This document shows positions 23,601 through 35,003 of a stretch of DNA of 64,000 nt, piece after piece. Origin of the DNA: Anaeramoeba flamelloides (taxonomy: Eukaryota > Metamonada > Anaeramoebidae); assembly GCA_027625915.1 (NCBI GenBank), contig JANTQA010000042.1:4166001-4230000 (forward strand), written 5' to 3'. The position numbers and the translations under genes are program-made. How positions within the stretch are numbered: the first letter of the stretch is position 1; each line of letters starts with the position of its first letter. The notes under the pieces were generated by a model. The model did no database searches and had not been told where the DNA came from. It worked only from the letters and a program-made list of their open reading frames with translations.

Positions 23601-25510
23601 TTCAGAAAAATATTTAATAAAGGAAACAATTCTTTATTTTTTTTTTTTTTTGAATTTTTCAGTGTATTTGAAAGTAATTAATATAATTGATTCAAGTTTA
23701 ATAAAACTCTTTTATATTAAACTACTGATTAAAATAATATTATTTTTATTTAAATTAGAAGATAATCAAAACAATAAAAATCTAGTATATATTTGACTTT
23801 TAAAACGAAAAAGCCACAATAATAGATTTTCCCATTTAATATCATTCTTTTTTTTTCTTGAAGACAAAATGAACTTTAGGTTTACAATCTCCAAAATTAA
23901 AAAAAAAAAATAAATTGTATGTTGAGTGGTGACATGTTATTTTGTTTCTTAGTTGATCAATTTTAGATTTTGTATGAATTTTAAGACTTGTTCATATTGG
24001 TTAATCTCAGAGAATTAATTTATTTTTTTCCAAAATCCCAATTGAAGAGTGTAAGACTTTTATATCAGTAGGTATTTATAAATGGATTTTTATTTTTGGT
24101 TATCAACTGAACTTTTTATATAGGCTTGGTTGTATTGAGAGCTTTTTAAAAAATTATTTTATATCATTTAGTTAATTCGAGTAAAATAGAAATAAATTTT
24201 TCAATCGATAACACAAAATTCAGAATTATTTATTCAATCTCTTCGAGTTTATTTGCCACACACTCACAAATTCTGATTTTGGAAAAACAATAAATAAATT
24301 CTTGGTTTAAAAACTTTTGAACCAGGATTTAAAATTCATACCAAACAAAAGATCAATCAGTAAAATAACCAAATTAACAAGCCAACAAACCTTAAAACAA
24401 GATTATCTTTTTTCAAATTTCAGGGATTGTAAACCTTAATGTGTACACTGGTTTGATAAAAAAAATAAGGCTTTTTTTTTTGAAACCTGGGTTTACCGTA
24501 GGGTGTGTGGTGGTTATGAGAAAAGCTGTTAACAATTTTTAAAATAACTTATCTCATAAATTGATCGCTATGAAATAAATTTGAATACTTTTCAAACATT
24601 AAAAAGAACCAATGATATTCTCGGATTGCAAAAAATTGAATTATCCAAATATTTAATATCTTTGACAACAAGACAAAGAATCATAAATTATGATTTTTAA
24701 TCTAATTTTCTTTTCAAAAACACTTAAGAAGAACTTTTTAAAAGAACAAAAAAAAAAATCATTTATTTTTTTGAAAAGTTTTTTCCAAAATATTTTGGGA
24801 ATATCGAATTTTCTTCAAAAAAGAAATAATATTTTGATACCAACATACATGATAGTTTTCCTTTCTCTTGGGATTGAAAAATTATCCAAATGAAAAAAAA
24901 TCAAAAATTTTGTAAAAAAGGCATAAAACCAAAAGACATTTTATAGAATTGGCAACACACTAAACTCCAAAACAGCTCTTTGTTATTTTCATTTTTTTCT
25001 CTTCAGTTTTATTTCTCTTTTTTCTTTTTTCGAAAGTCCAAAGGATGACAAACCAACAACAAGGTATGATCAAAACACAAAATTAAACTCTTAACAAACC
25101 TATTTTTTTACAAGAAAAAAACGATTTGTTTTCTTATACGGAACCTGATTAAGGAAATAAACACCTTCAAAGAAACAGATGTTTCTTAACCAACCATTTT
25201 TCCAAAAGTTCTTTTCTTATTCGAAACAAAAAAAATGAGTTGATCGAAGACAATCGAAGAAAGTCTTGTTTTCAAGCAAAAAATAACAAAAGAAAGAAGA
25301 AAACTTTTTTCTAAAAAAAATTCAATTTTTCCAACAAGCTTTTTATCAAAAAAACATCTCCCTTCTTTGTTAATTCAATCTGATTTTTTTTTCTTATTTT
25401 ATCATTTTTCTTTGAAAAAAAAAAAAAAAACATAAAATGATTGTTTCCTTCTTTTACTTAAATACAAAAAAATTAATTTTGTGTTGTCTATTTTTGATCT
25501 TGAACAAATA
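20621..25510. other. Non-coding divergent region between TDP1 and the CH protein
   Basis: About 4.9 kb separates the divergently transcribed TDP1 and CH-domain genes, so both promoters should lie here; no motif is recognisable. Only AT-rich sequence, poly-A/T runs and stop-filled frames are seen. A short open stretch at about 23250-23406 (CKQPLELFSF...EQEIKK) after a TTTTAG could be an exon but has no partner. A mini-exon-like ATG followed by GTATGA at 25045-25063 has no usable acceptor before 25511. Confidence 0.5.
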
Positions 25511-28500
25511 ATGTCACACTTCAACTCTACAAAAGACAAAGAAGAAGAAACTGGAATCGACAATTCTACAGTGAGCTTTAAGAATCTGAAGAGCATGTTT
25601 GGATCAACACTAAATAGCCAACAAGGACAGGGAATTAAAACTTTTGGATTTCGGGGTAGAGGTGGCAATAGAGGAATAGGCCTTGGAAGAGGAAGAGGAA
25701 GAGGAAGAGGAACAACAACAGGTACTAATACAGGGAGAGGAACAACTGTTAATAGAGGAACTACAACACCTTGGGGAAGGGGAAGAGGAAGAGGAAGCGG
25801 AGGAACAACAACCCAACGATTTGGAAGAGGAAGAGGAAGAGGAACAACAACAGGTATTAATAGAGGGAGAGGAACAACTGTTAATAGAGGAAGAAAACCG
25901 AGTTGGGGAAGGGGTCGGGGAAGAGGAAGAGGAACAACAACAGGTACTAATACAGGGAGAGGAACAACTGTTAATAGAGGAAGAAAACCGAGTTGGGGAA
26001 GAGGAAGAGGTGTTAATAATGTAATCACAAACCAAACTTCTAATCAACCAAAATCACCTCAAAATAAGCCATGGGAAAAGAAGACAACAACAACAACAAC
26101 AACTCAACCAAAAAGGCCTCAAAATAAGCCTTGGGAAAAGAAAACGACAACAAGCCAAAACCAAACTTCTAATCAACCAAAATCACCTCAAAATAAGCCA
26201 TATGAAAAGAAGACAACAACAACAACAACAACAACTCAACCAAAAAGGCCTCAAAATAAACCCTGGGAGAAAAAAACGACAACGACAACAAACCAAAACC
26301 AAACTTCTAATCAACCAAAAAGGCCTCAAAATAAGCCATGGGAAAAGAAGACAACAACAGCAACAACAACAACAACAACTCAACCAAAAATATCACAAAA
26401 TAAACTTTGGGGTAATATAATAAATAGTAATACAAATACTTCTAATAATATTAAACCTGATTTAAGTCAACAGACAACAACCTCAACTCAACCAAAAAAT
26501 CCAATAAAACAAGATGAAATGTCAAATGAGCTTCCACCAAAACTCCCATCTCGGCAATTAATTAATAATGTGAATAAAATTGAATCAACCCAAACAACAC
26601 AACAAACAGAAACCATCAGCGAGCTTCCACCAAAATTACCGTCCCAAAAGCCAAATAATAATGTTGAAGAAACTCAAAAAGAAACTGATCAATTTTCCAA
26701 GTTGGCCGAAGATTTTGAGAATACAATTCTATTACTGGACGATTTAAATCAAACCTTCGATAAATTTGTTGAAGAATTAAATAATAACAATACTGAAAAT
26801 TTAAAAAAAAATGTTTTGGAAATCGACGAAATCGTTGATTTTATCAATGAAATAATTGCTAAATGTGATAAAATGTTAGAAGAATTGTTTACAAGACTTT
26901 TTTCACCAGTTCAAGTTGATCCATCGGAATACGAAGATTTGCAATTAACGTTATTTTTTGTTGATGTTCAAGAGGAATGCCAATTTATTGCCGAAATGGT
27001 GAATGGGTTTACAGGGAATGAGGTGGACGAAGACTTAGACAATGTTATGCTATTAGTGGATTCTGTGAGTGGGAATATAAGCAAATTTGTTAATAAGATT
27101 TGTATGTCAATGCAGATCATTGAAACATTGGGCAACGTGAAGCCAGTTAACGAATTAAAATCAGACGAGATCGATAAGGAACTATTGGAATGGAAAAAGG
27201 AGCGCGATGAGATAATGAAAGTTAAGATCGACAAAGAACAAGAAATACGAGAGGAGCAAGAAAAAATCCGATTAGAACAAGAAAGGATCAGGATGCAAAG
27301 GGAAAAGGAAGAGCAAGAAAGGATCAGGCTGCAACAAGAAAGAGAAAGACAAGAAAGGATCAGATTGCAAAAGGAAAGAGAAGAACAAGAAAGAATAAGA
27401 TTGCAAAAGCAAAGAGAAGAGCAAGAAAGGATCAGGTTGCAAAAGCAAAGAGAAGAACAAGAAAGGATCAGGTTACAAAAGGAAAGGCAAGAACAAGAAA
27501 GGATCAGGTTGCAAAAGCAAAGAGAAGAACAAGAGAGAATAAGATTGCAAAAGCAAAGAGAAGAACAAGAAAGGACGAGGTTGCAAAAGGAAAAAGAAGA
27601 ACAAGAGAGAATCAGATTGCAAAAGGAAAAGGAAGAACAAGAAAGGATCAGATTACAACAACAACAGCAACAGGAAGAGCAAGAAAGAATAAGATTGCAA
27701 AAGCAAAGAGAAGAGCAAGAAAGGATCAGGTTGCAAAAGCAAAGAGAAGAACAAGAAAAGATCAGATTACAAAAACTCAAGGAAGAAGAAGATCGAAAAA
27801 AGCAATTACAACAGCAGCAACAACAGAGTACAACTCGTTTAAGAAATAAAAAAAGAGGCAAAAGAAAGATGAGAAAAGAACTGCCACAACCACCAAGCAC
27901 AAAGCCGCTAATAAAGGAAGAAAACAACATACAAACCAACCAAAACGACAAGACAACAAATAAGCAATTGATGAAAAAAAAAACATTTTCAAATTGGATG
28001 AACTATTACCTACAGGCGACGGGATATGAAGGAAAATTTATCGAAAATCTTGAAATTGATATTTCTGATGGATTAGCTTTGATCACTCTTTTCCAATTAT
28101 TTACCGAAATTCAAATTGAAAATATCGTACAAAAGCCAACCAACGATGGCCACAAATTGACGAATATCAAACTGCTATTACAAAATATACAATCTTTAGA
28201 AATCGATGTTTCAATTTTCGATCCCCAATTGATCGTTAGTGGCGATTCCGATCAATGCCTAAAATTGGTATGGGTAATCATCGATGTACTCGCGAACGGC
28301 GAATCGTCGAAGGAGCATGTTATTCAATGGGTCAACGAGAGCATACAAACCGTTGAGCCCAGTTGGGAAATTAAAAATTTATCTTCAGATTTGGAATCTG
28401 GCTTGATTTTTAATGCTCTTTTATATTCCTACGACCCCACCTTTATGCCAAATCCTAATACTTTGGACCTTAAGAAAAAAAAGGAGAACTTATATTTTGC

Positions 28501-28636
28501 TTTCGAATCAGGCGAAAACGCTTTTGGCATACCTTCCATTTTGGATCCAGAAGATTTTTTAATCCCTAATTCAGAAATTGATGAAAATTCATCATTGTGC
28601 TGGCTATATTTGGCAGAAATTGCTTTGAATCAATAA
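25511..28636 (+). CDS. RG-rich, long-helix protein with two C-terminal calponin-homology domains
   Basis: Single exon, 1041 aa from the ATG at 25511 (MSHFNSTKD); the frame extends upstream from a GTG without an ATG. Order: an RG/RGRG-rich segment (residues about 45-170), Thr/Pro/Lys repeats built on PQNKPWEKKTTTT (about 175-300), two proline motifs ELPPKLPSR and ELPPKLPSQ (about 338 and 370) resembling SH3 ligands, an acidic helical region (about 390-560), then about 16 copies of a 12-residue unit EEQERIRLQKQR (about 580-760). The C-terminus has tandem CH domains: CH1 about 824-930 (FSNWMNYYL, DISDGLALITLFQLF) and CH2 about 932-1041 (VIQWVNESI, DLESGLIFNALLYSYDP, ALNQ end). Paired CH domains are the classic actin-binding module of alpha-actinin and filamin. 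Here they sit at the C-terminus, an unusual placement, and the RG segment would suit RNA or nucleic-acid contact. The 12-residue repeat may be a single alpha helix. It probably acts on the actin cytoskeleton; the exact family is unknown. Confidence 0.9.
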   Translation: MSHFNSTKDKEEETGIDNSTVSFKNLKSMFGSTLNSQQGQGIKTFGFRGRGGNRGIGLGRGRGRGRGTTTGTNTGRGTTVNRGTTTPWGRGRGRGSGGTTTQRFGRGRGRGTTTGINRGRGTTVNRGRKPSWGRGRGRGRGTTTGTNTGRGTTVNRGRKPSWGRGRGVNNVITNQTSNQPKSPQNKPWEKKTTTTTTTQPKRPQNKPWEKKTTTSQNQTSNQPKSPQNKPYEKKTTTTTTTTQPKRPQNKPWEKKTTTTTNQNQTSNQPKRPQNKPWEKKTTTATTTTTTQPKISQNKLWGNIINSNTNTSNNIKPDLSQQTTTSTQPKNPIKQDEMSNELPPKLPSRQLINNVNKIESTQTTQQTETISELPPKLPSQKPNNNVEETQKETDQFSKLAEDFENTILLLDDLNQTFDKFVEELNNNNTENLKKNVLEIDEIVDFINEIIAKCDKMLEELFTRLFSPVQVDPSEYEDLQLTLFFVDVQEECQFIAEMVNGFTGNEVDEDLDNVMLLVDSVSGNISKFVNKICMSMQIIETLGNVKPVNELKSDEIDKELLEWKKERDEIMKVKIDKEQEIREEQEKIRLEQERIRMQREKEEQERIRLQQERERQERIRLQKEREEQERIRLQKQREEQERIRLQKQREEQERIRLQKERQEQERIRLQKQREEQERIRLQKQREEQERTRLQKEKEEQERIRLQKEKEEQERIRLQQQQQQEEQERIRLQKQREEQERIRLQKQREEQEKIRLQKLKEEEDRKKQLQQQQQQSTTRLRNKKRGKRKMRKELPQPPSTKPLIKEENNIQTNQNDKTTNKQLMKKKTFSNWMNYYLQATGYEGKFIENLEIDISDGLALITLFQLFTEIQIENIVQKPTNDGHKLTNIKLLLQNIQSLEIDVSIFDPQLIVSGDSDQCLKLVWVIIDVLANGESSKEHVIQWVNESIQTVEPSWEIKNLSSDLESGLIFNALLYSYDPTFMPNPNTLDLKKKKENLYFAFESGENAFGIPSILDPEDFLIPNSEIDENSSLCWLYLAEIALNQ
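27250..27790 (+). repeat. 36-bp coding minisatellite (EEQERIRLQKQR)
   Basis: About 16 tandem units of roughly 36 nt encode a 12-residue E/R/K/Q helix. One unit is expanded by CAA/CAG codons (27656-27675). Units differ mainly at synonymous sites and at K/Q, typical of unequal exchange within a coding repeat. Confidence 0.9.
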
Positions 28637-28863
28637 TCATTTCTTTATTAATTTTTCTTTTTCTTTTTCTTTTTCAATGTTATTTTATTAACACTATTTA
28701 TTGCTATTTTTATTTTTCATATTATTTTTCTGTTCCCGAATTTTTTGATTTTTAATTATTTTTTGTTGTTACTCTCAAAATTAAAAAAAAAGAACAATAA
28801 TAAAATTCTTTTTCATTCTTTTTTTTTATATTTTTTTAAAATTTAATGTATTGTATCTAACCT

Positions 28864-28896
<33 letters not shown>

Positions 28897-31800
28897 TTAG
28901 CAAATATACCATATATATAGACCCCATTCCAAAAATTTGGGGCACACTTAAAATCAAAAATTGACAAAAAAACCCTCAATTTATTGTATTTTTTCCAAAC
29001 ATAATATAAAACCAGATTTAAGTTACATAGTATTAATGTTTTTATATCTAATCATTTTTATTCAAATAAAAGAAAAAAATATAATACGAAAAAATCATAA
29101 TCGATAAGTCCAAAATGATGAAAGGAGCTGAACAAAAAATTGTATTGCTAAATTTGTTGAAATTTCATTAACAATTATTGATCGATCAAATGATTAGATA
29201 CCATCAACTAATTATGTGAGATATTTCTATGTAACAAACTCAACATTAACCTTCTATCAATCATTGAAAAAAAATTTTTCGATCCAACTAAACAGATTAC
29301 GTAACTGGAAAAAAGGAAATGAAAACAAAACAGAAAAGACAAAAAATGAAAAAATGTTTGAAAATCATAAGTATTTCCAAATTGAATGGGATTATTGTAT
29401 TGTTATTCTTTCAAGAGTTGTAGGTGTGTCCAAATTTTTCGAATTTAGTTTATATATAGATATGTTATTCCAGACACAGTTAAAGAATTTTGCAATCTAT
29501 TACTTTTTCCACAATTGAAAAAATATCGCTACCTATCAGCTATTTAGTCACTGATAAACATGTTGATGTATCAGAAAAAAAGCAAGCATAAAACAAGTTG
29601 TTAGAACTTGAATCATATTTATGACATAATCAAGTTAAGTGTGGATTTTTTATTTATTATATGTTATCAATAATAATAACAAGCTTGTCTTGTGTTGTTA
29701 CAGATTAAGATAATTTAATCCTTAAAAGCATTACCAGTTAACAGAAATTAAATCACAAGCTAATTCAAATTAAAGTAAAACTAAATCGCAAATTTTTTTC
29801 GGGAATATTGATCTAAAAATAATTTTGTATTTGAAATTAACATTTTAAAGAAAAAAAACAATTCAAATAAGCTTGAAAGAAAAAGTTATTATTTTCAAAA
29901 AGGTAAGTATTTACACGGTGATCATTCTTATCAACTACAAGCATCATTTATTTTTTTATCATTGAAAGTTTAAAATTTTGTGTTTTTTAAAATTTCAGGA
30001 TCTTCTTTCTACTTTTAGGTTGGATTTTTTTCTCTTCCCTATTTTATTTTTTAGATTGTTGTTTAATGAATGGATTTCGGAAACGGTTTTGAATTGAAAA
30101 AAATAATTTCCTCCAAAATGTTGACAAATATCATTTGTTACTTTTTTTTAATTAATTTTTTTACAACACACCTTCAATATGAGGTTTAAAGTTGTGTTTT
30201 AAAATAATTACTTTATTTTTTTTTCTGGTCAGTGAGAACAGTAAATCTGAAAAAGTAAATTTAAATCCTCAAAATGAATTCCAAAATAATCAAGAAAGTA
30301 AAAAATCAAATGTTGATAACATTTATTTAATTTATTCAAATTTGTTTTAGAAAATCAAAGCAGAGAAAAAAAATGACAAAATGTGACAATTTTTCTGAAG
30401 GTAAATTTTGTGAAAAAAACACTACCGACTTTTGAAAAATTAAATTTAATCTTTTCTTGAAAAAAAAAAGTTGTACGGTATTAGAACTAAAAAAAAATTT
30501 AAAATTTCTTCAAATATTTAAAAATATTGTCAAGTTACTCTATTTTTTTTAAAAATGTTAAATTGGGTTTTTACCCTTTACTTTTAGATTTTGATATTTT
30601 GAAAATCGTAGAAATTTCAATATTCACAGAAATCACCGAGACCAATTTAGAATAATTAGAAATTTAAAATTATTAAATAGACTCTTTAAGAGTCTAATTA
30701 TCGATACATTAATTAAATTTTCTCATTGAAGATAAATCCTGGAAAATAATTTTATAAATAAGGTTCGGTCAATTGTTTAAAACTACACACATATCATTAT
30801 ATTTAATTATTAATATTATATATTTTGAAAATTAATTTAATAAAAAATTACCCATTTTAAATTAAAACTATATGAATTATTTCAAAAAAACATTCAAAGA
30901 TATTAAATTAAAAGATATTGATCGCAGTAACATTTTTAAAGGTTCTTATTTTTTTATTTTATTCTAAAAAGTGAAAATAAGGAATCATTGAACTAAATGA
31001 ATCAAATTAACAATTTTCATTTTTTGAATTTTTGTTGATTAGGGACAAGTCATTACGATGAAAAAATTTATTTTCTGAAGTGGAAAGAAAAACTTTGAGT
31101 AAAAATTATAAATACCTAATACCAATAAAAAAACTATTCTATTAGTGAAGGGCCTTCAATCTCCGATAATCAATAATCGTAAAAGATGACATTTTTAGAA
31201 AAAAGGTCCAAAGAGAGACCCCCAAATTCCAATCTGAATGGTCATTGATTATAATTTAGACAACAACTGTATTAATTTTAAAATGTCGCTCTTTGAAGCT
31301 TTTTGAGATCTTGAAGTTGTTTTTTCCTAAGTCACAATGAGTTATTACATTGATAAGAATGTTGCAAAATACTTACCCCCTCAAAATATAGACGGTTACA
31401 AAATAACAACGCAAATTAAATTAAACCGAATTTTTTTGATTATGTACTGAATGAAAACAATTTGTTTTTTAATTGAAGAAATATAAAACTTTCGAAATTT
31501 AAAAATAGAAACATTTTTTTTTTTTTACATTTGATTTTTTGGAATTGAGAATTCTTTCTAAACTATTTTTTTTTTTTGAATTTTTTTCAATGAGATCCTC
31601 TCAATTTTTTTTTTATTATTCAAATTGTCATTCAAAAAGACGAGATTTTCACAATACCCCTTTTTGGTTCCAAGCCACTCCCCGAGTATGGATAAAATCC
31701 CTGATAAATAACTAGAACCTCAAGAAAGATCGATATCTAAACTCTTTTCTAAAAATTTCAACTAATTTAGAAATGTAAAAATATTTTTTTTATTGAGTTT

Positions 31801-32279
31801 TTAAAATAAAAAAATATATTAGAACCACATATTTATTTGTTTTAGTACATTAGTAATCTAATTTATATTTGACATAATATTTAAATCAACAAAAATTTGA
31901 AAAAAAAAAAACAAAAAAAAAAAAAGGTGAAACTCAAAAATAAAAAATAAAATAAAGTAAAAAAAGTTACAACAAAATAGTTTTAGAGTGTAATTTTATT
32001 TTCTCCTTTTTGCATTTGAATAAGTGTTGTTTAATTCGTAAGATCCCATTTTTTAATTTTGAAAAGGATAAAAAAATAATTACAAAAAAAATGTCTGACA
32101 GATCATTAAATTTATTTGATAATTTTTTTTTAATTGATAATGAGTAAAAATAAATTCAAAGATAAAAAAAAAAAAAACTTGGATTAAAAATAAATCAAAA
32201 AATTCAATTAAAAAAATTGTTTATAAAAAAAAATAATAAAGTTTTTTTTTTTTTTTTTTGAATAACAAGGGTCAAAATA
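28637..32279. other. Non-coding stretch between two convergent genes
   Basis: About 3.6 kb between the 3' ends of the RG/CH gene and the 907-aa gene. AATAAA-type words occur near 28797 and probably serve the upstream gene. A T-run of nearly 30 lies at about 28867-28895, and R3 copy B at about 29040-29500. Further poly-T/A runs lie near 31510-31610 and 31900-32260. No supported exon was found. Confidence 0.6.
29040..29500 (+). repeat. Dispersed repeat R3, copy B
   Basis: Matches copies at 18117 and 49251 from 'attgatcgatcaaatgattagatacca' blocks (about 29175) through 'aactcaacattaaccttc', 'tttttcgatccaactaaaca', 'atgaaaacaaaaca', to 'tcgaatttagtttatata' (about 29455). The left end is more diverged. 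A 100-codon open frame at 29216 lies wholly inside it and is fortuitous. Confidence 0.65.
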
Positions 32280-35003
32280 TTAATTATTTTTTTGATTCCA
32301 TTCTTGAATAAAATATAAAATCGATTGGCTTACTAAACTTCTATCTGAAACTCTTTTGAAAAATATAGGGAGGGAATTAGTGTGAGGATTACTGGAGCAA
32401 GTGGGTTCTTCTATCCAAGATATTTTAAAAGCATTTTTTTTATATAAATATTTACTAATTTTTAGTTGTTTTTTGAATGGGATTTTAAAAATGGTTTCAT
32501 TTTCCACACCAATCATTAGTTTATCATTTCTAACCTTAATAAATCCAGGGACTAGGCGCCTTTTGGTTGAATGGTAAACGGCGACCAAAAAGTTTACCCC
32601 GTTTTGCTTTTTATATTTCTTCATGACTGATTTTACTTTCTTGCCCTGGCCAATTTGCTTAAAGCTTGATAACTTTTGAAGAAATTTTTGGTTAGGTGAA
32701 ATTAATTCTGGTAACTCAAAGCCTTTTTCAGTGATTTTTTTTTTTTTCTTTTTTTTCTTATTTTTCTTTTTTTTCTTTTTTGCATCTTTATCCTTTTTTG
32801 GATCTTTATCCTTTTTTGGATCTTTTTTCTTTTTTTTCTTTTTTGTAGATGTTTTCTTCTTTTTCTTTGTTTTGTTTGTTTTCTTTTCTTTGTTTGTTTT
32901 CTTTGTTTTCTTTTCTTCGTATTCGCCTGTTTCATCCGTTTCCTCTATTTCATCGGATTCTTTTGGGGTTTTTCTTTTGGTGGTCTTTTTCGTTCTCATA
33001 TTATTTAAAGTTTTTGATTTAGATTGACTTTCAAGATTTGGTTTGTTTTTAAAACCTCGTCGAAAATTAGAGCATTTAAAGAAATGTATTAAAGTAATTA
33101 TTCCATAAATGGCCTCAATTTCGTTCTCAAATTTAATTTTAAATTGCAAGTTTTCCTTTTCTAAATATTTTAACAAAATTTCATTTAATGATTCTTTTTT
33201 GAGTAAAATCTCAATGGCATAGCCGGCAAAGGGCTGATGGAAAAGCTGCTTTTCTTGTTTGTCTAGAATCAAATTTAAATATTTATTTGTTAATTCAATT
33301 TTGCCATTATGGTAGTTTTCCCAATTTCTTTTTGTCATTTGAACATTAAAAGATGCATGACCCTTGTTGCCCAGTTCCAATGCTTCTTTATAGGCCCGCT
33401 TGCAAATGGTTCTGAATTGCCCGAATCCAAATTTCTTTGAAAAGAAAATCGATTGCCTTTTATCATTCGATGTCCAATTATCAAGATTGTTCAGGACGTG
33501 GAAGATTAAGTGCAAATAGCCACATTCTTGGGGATTTTTTTCGATGTTATTGAAAAAAATCTTTTCCAAATTATTTTTTAAATATAAATTATTTTTGTCT
33601 AAGGGGAACGGTATAACAGAATGAGAGCCTTCATATTCAGAGAGTGTATAAGGCTTTCTCATTAATGTTTGCCGTGGTATTATTACCTTCCCGTTGCTGT
33701 CTCTATTATTGTTACCTTGATCTCTTCTAGTTTTATAATTACCTAAACCCACATTTGGAGATTTTCTCTTGATCGGATCAGTTTTATAATGGACCTTTTT
33801 TTGATAATTTGCACCCATTTCTGATTTATTCTTATATTGCCTGCTTTTTTTTGTGGCTGAGTTACGCTTTTGATATTTCGATCCATACTTGGTTTTAAAT
33901 GAATCTGAGGAAGTTGGTTTGTGGTGGTGTGCTTTCTTGGCTTTGAATTTTCGTTTTTGGTTTCCATAATAATCATCGCCTGGATCATTGAAACTACTTG
34001 TCTCACTATAATAATTTGAAGAATCGGAAGAAGAACTATCTGAAGAATGGCTAAAGATGCTGTATGAAGAGAAATCCGAGGAAGAGCTATCAAATTTGAA
34101 TTTTTTGGGGTGTACTCTATTTTGGACTTTTCCAGAATAGATCTTGCCAGAGTAACCCTCACTCGAATAATAATTATTATTGTAACCTTCAGATGAAGAT
34201 CCTGAGGAAAAGGAGGAATTTAAGTACAAGGAGGGGCCTGAGGAATAAAGATATTTCCTTTTTGATCTTTGTATTCCTTTTCCGTAATGCCTTGATTTTG
34301 AAAAATATTTTTCTTTCTGTTTTTGTTTTTTGTGATAATTCCTCATTATTGTATTTTCTAACTCACTTTTTCTTTTTTGGCAAAATTGTGATTGCACCTT
34401 TTTTCTTTGCCAAAAAATGTTTTGGATTAGTATTGATTTCGAATGGCTTATGAGATCAATATTTTTTTGGTTTGTCAAAAAAGGGTTTAGCCCTTTCGTT
34501 TCGCTTGTTGTGTCTTTGTTTGACTCAGAGTCAAATAATTCCTTATAGAGATAAAACGTTCTTTTTTCAGGGTTATAAATGGGCTGGATCCCATTTTGTT
34601 CGTATTCTGATTTCAAATACAAGACTGTTAAAACCATTTGTTTGATCGCAGATCTGTTTGAACTCAAATACTGCTCAATTGGGAAATCGTTAATTCGGTA
34701 TTTGGTACTTTGTAAATTGGTCAAGTACGCCTTTAAATTGAGGTTCTGTTGTTTTTCCATATCCGTGGTATTAACTATTTCATTAAATTCACAAGGAAAC
34801 AGAACGTTTACCAAGTTTAGTAAATGTAAGCAATCAGGTGAAAAGGCTTCTTTCATTGTTAAAGCGTCGTTTTGTAAAATTTGTTGTATAAAATTAAGTC
34901 CTTCTTTGGCTGCATTGTAATCCTTGGAAAAGTATTTTTTTACATGCTGGTTTGGATTATATTTGATTGAATTCAGATTTTTTGGTTGTGGTAAAACAAG
35001 CAT
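32280..35003 (-). CDS. Unrecognised 907-aa protein, possible CH-like N-terminus and PH-like C-terminus
   Basis: Single exon with an ATG at 35003. I do not recognise the family. The N-terminal about 130 residues (GLNFIQQIL, HLLNLVNVLFP, NLKAYLTNL, INDFPIEQYL, IKQMVLTVLYLKS) have the helix spacing of a divergent calponin-homology domain. A Lys-rich then Ser/Tyr-rich disordered segment follows (about 210-400, SSGSSSEGYNNNYYSSEGYS). A helical middle domain lies at about 470-660 (CGYLHLIFHVLNNLDNW to GIITLIHFFKCSNF), then a long Lys-rich run (about 690-755). The C-terminal about 125 residues (PGFIKVRNDKLMIGV, IFKIPF, FKISW, IFFKRVSD, ILYFIQEWNQ) look like a PH-type fold: strands, then a closing helix. 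If both guesses hold it could link membrane or signalling with cytoskeleton. Domain calls are inference from pattern only; the gene itself is secure. Confidence 0.85.
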   Translation of the reverse strand: MLVLPQPKNLNSIKYNPNQHVKKYFSKDYNAAKEGLNFIQQILQNDALTMKEAFSPDCLHLLNLVNVLFPCEFNEIVNTTDMEKQQNLNLKAYLTNLQSTKYRINDFPIEQYLSSNRSAIKQMVLTVLYLKSEYEQNGIQPIYNPEKRTFYLYKELFDSESNKDTTSETKGLNPFLTNQKNIDLISHSKSILIQNIFWQRKKVQSQFCQKRKSELENTIMRNYHKKQKQKEKYFSKSRHYGKGIQRSKRKYLYSSGPSLYLNSSFSSGSSSEGYNNNYYSSEGYSGKIYSGKVQNRVHPKKFKFDSSSSDFSSYSIFSHSSDSSSSDSSNYYSETSSFNDPGDDYYGNQKRKFKAKKAHHHKPTSSDSFKTKYGSKYQKRNSATKKSRQYKNKSEMGANYQKKVHYKTDPIKRKSPNVGLGNYKTRRDQGNNNRDSNGKVIIPRQTLMRKPYTLSEYEGSHSVIPFPLDKNNLYLKNNLEKIFFNNIEKNPQECGYLHLIFHVLNNLDNWTSNDKRQSIFFSKKFGFGQFRTICKRAYKEALELGNKGHASFNVQMTKRNWENYHNGKIELTNKYLNLILDKQEKQLFHQPFAGYAIEILLKKESLNEILLKYLEKENLQFKIKFENEIEAIYGIITLIHFFKCSNFRRGFKNKPNLESQSKSKTLNNMRTKKTTKRKTPKESDEIEETDETGEYEEKKTKKTNKEKKTNKTKKKKKTSTKKKKKKKDPKKDKDPKKDKDAKKKKKKNKKKKKKKKITEKGFELPELISPNQKFLQKLSSFKQIGQGKKVKSVMKKYKKQNGVNFLVAVYHSTKRRLVPGFIKVRNDKLMIGVENETIFKIPFKKQLKISKYLYKKNAFKISWIEEPTCSSNPHTNSLPIFFKRVSDRSLVSQSILYFIQEWNQKNN

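Noticed and set aside
25402-26047. Two minus-strand open frames and a plus-strand frame over the RG-rich region
   Set aside because: They are antisense or out-of-frame readings of the GGAAGA-type repeats in the CH-protein gene, giving only Pro/Leu, Ser/Cys or Glu runs.
27250-27790. Regularly spaced repeat that could suggest a CRISPR-like array
   Set aside because: The repeats are contiguous with no spacers, in frame, and inside a eukaryotic coding exon.
26968-27992. Long minus-strand Cys/Ser/Leu-rich frame
   Set aside because: Antisense of the 36-bp coding repeat of the CH protein; its repetitive CNLILSCSS pattern follows from the sense repeat.
29216-29518. 100-codon plus-strand frame
   Set aside because: Lies inside repeat R3 copy B and is not open in the other two copies.
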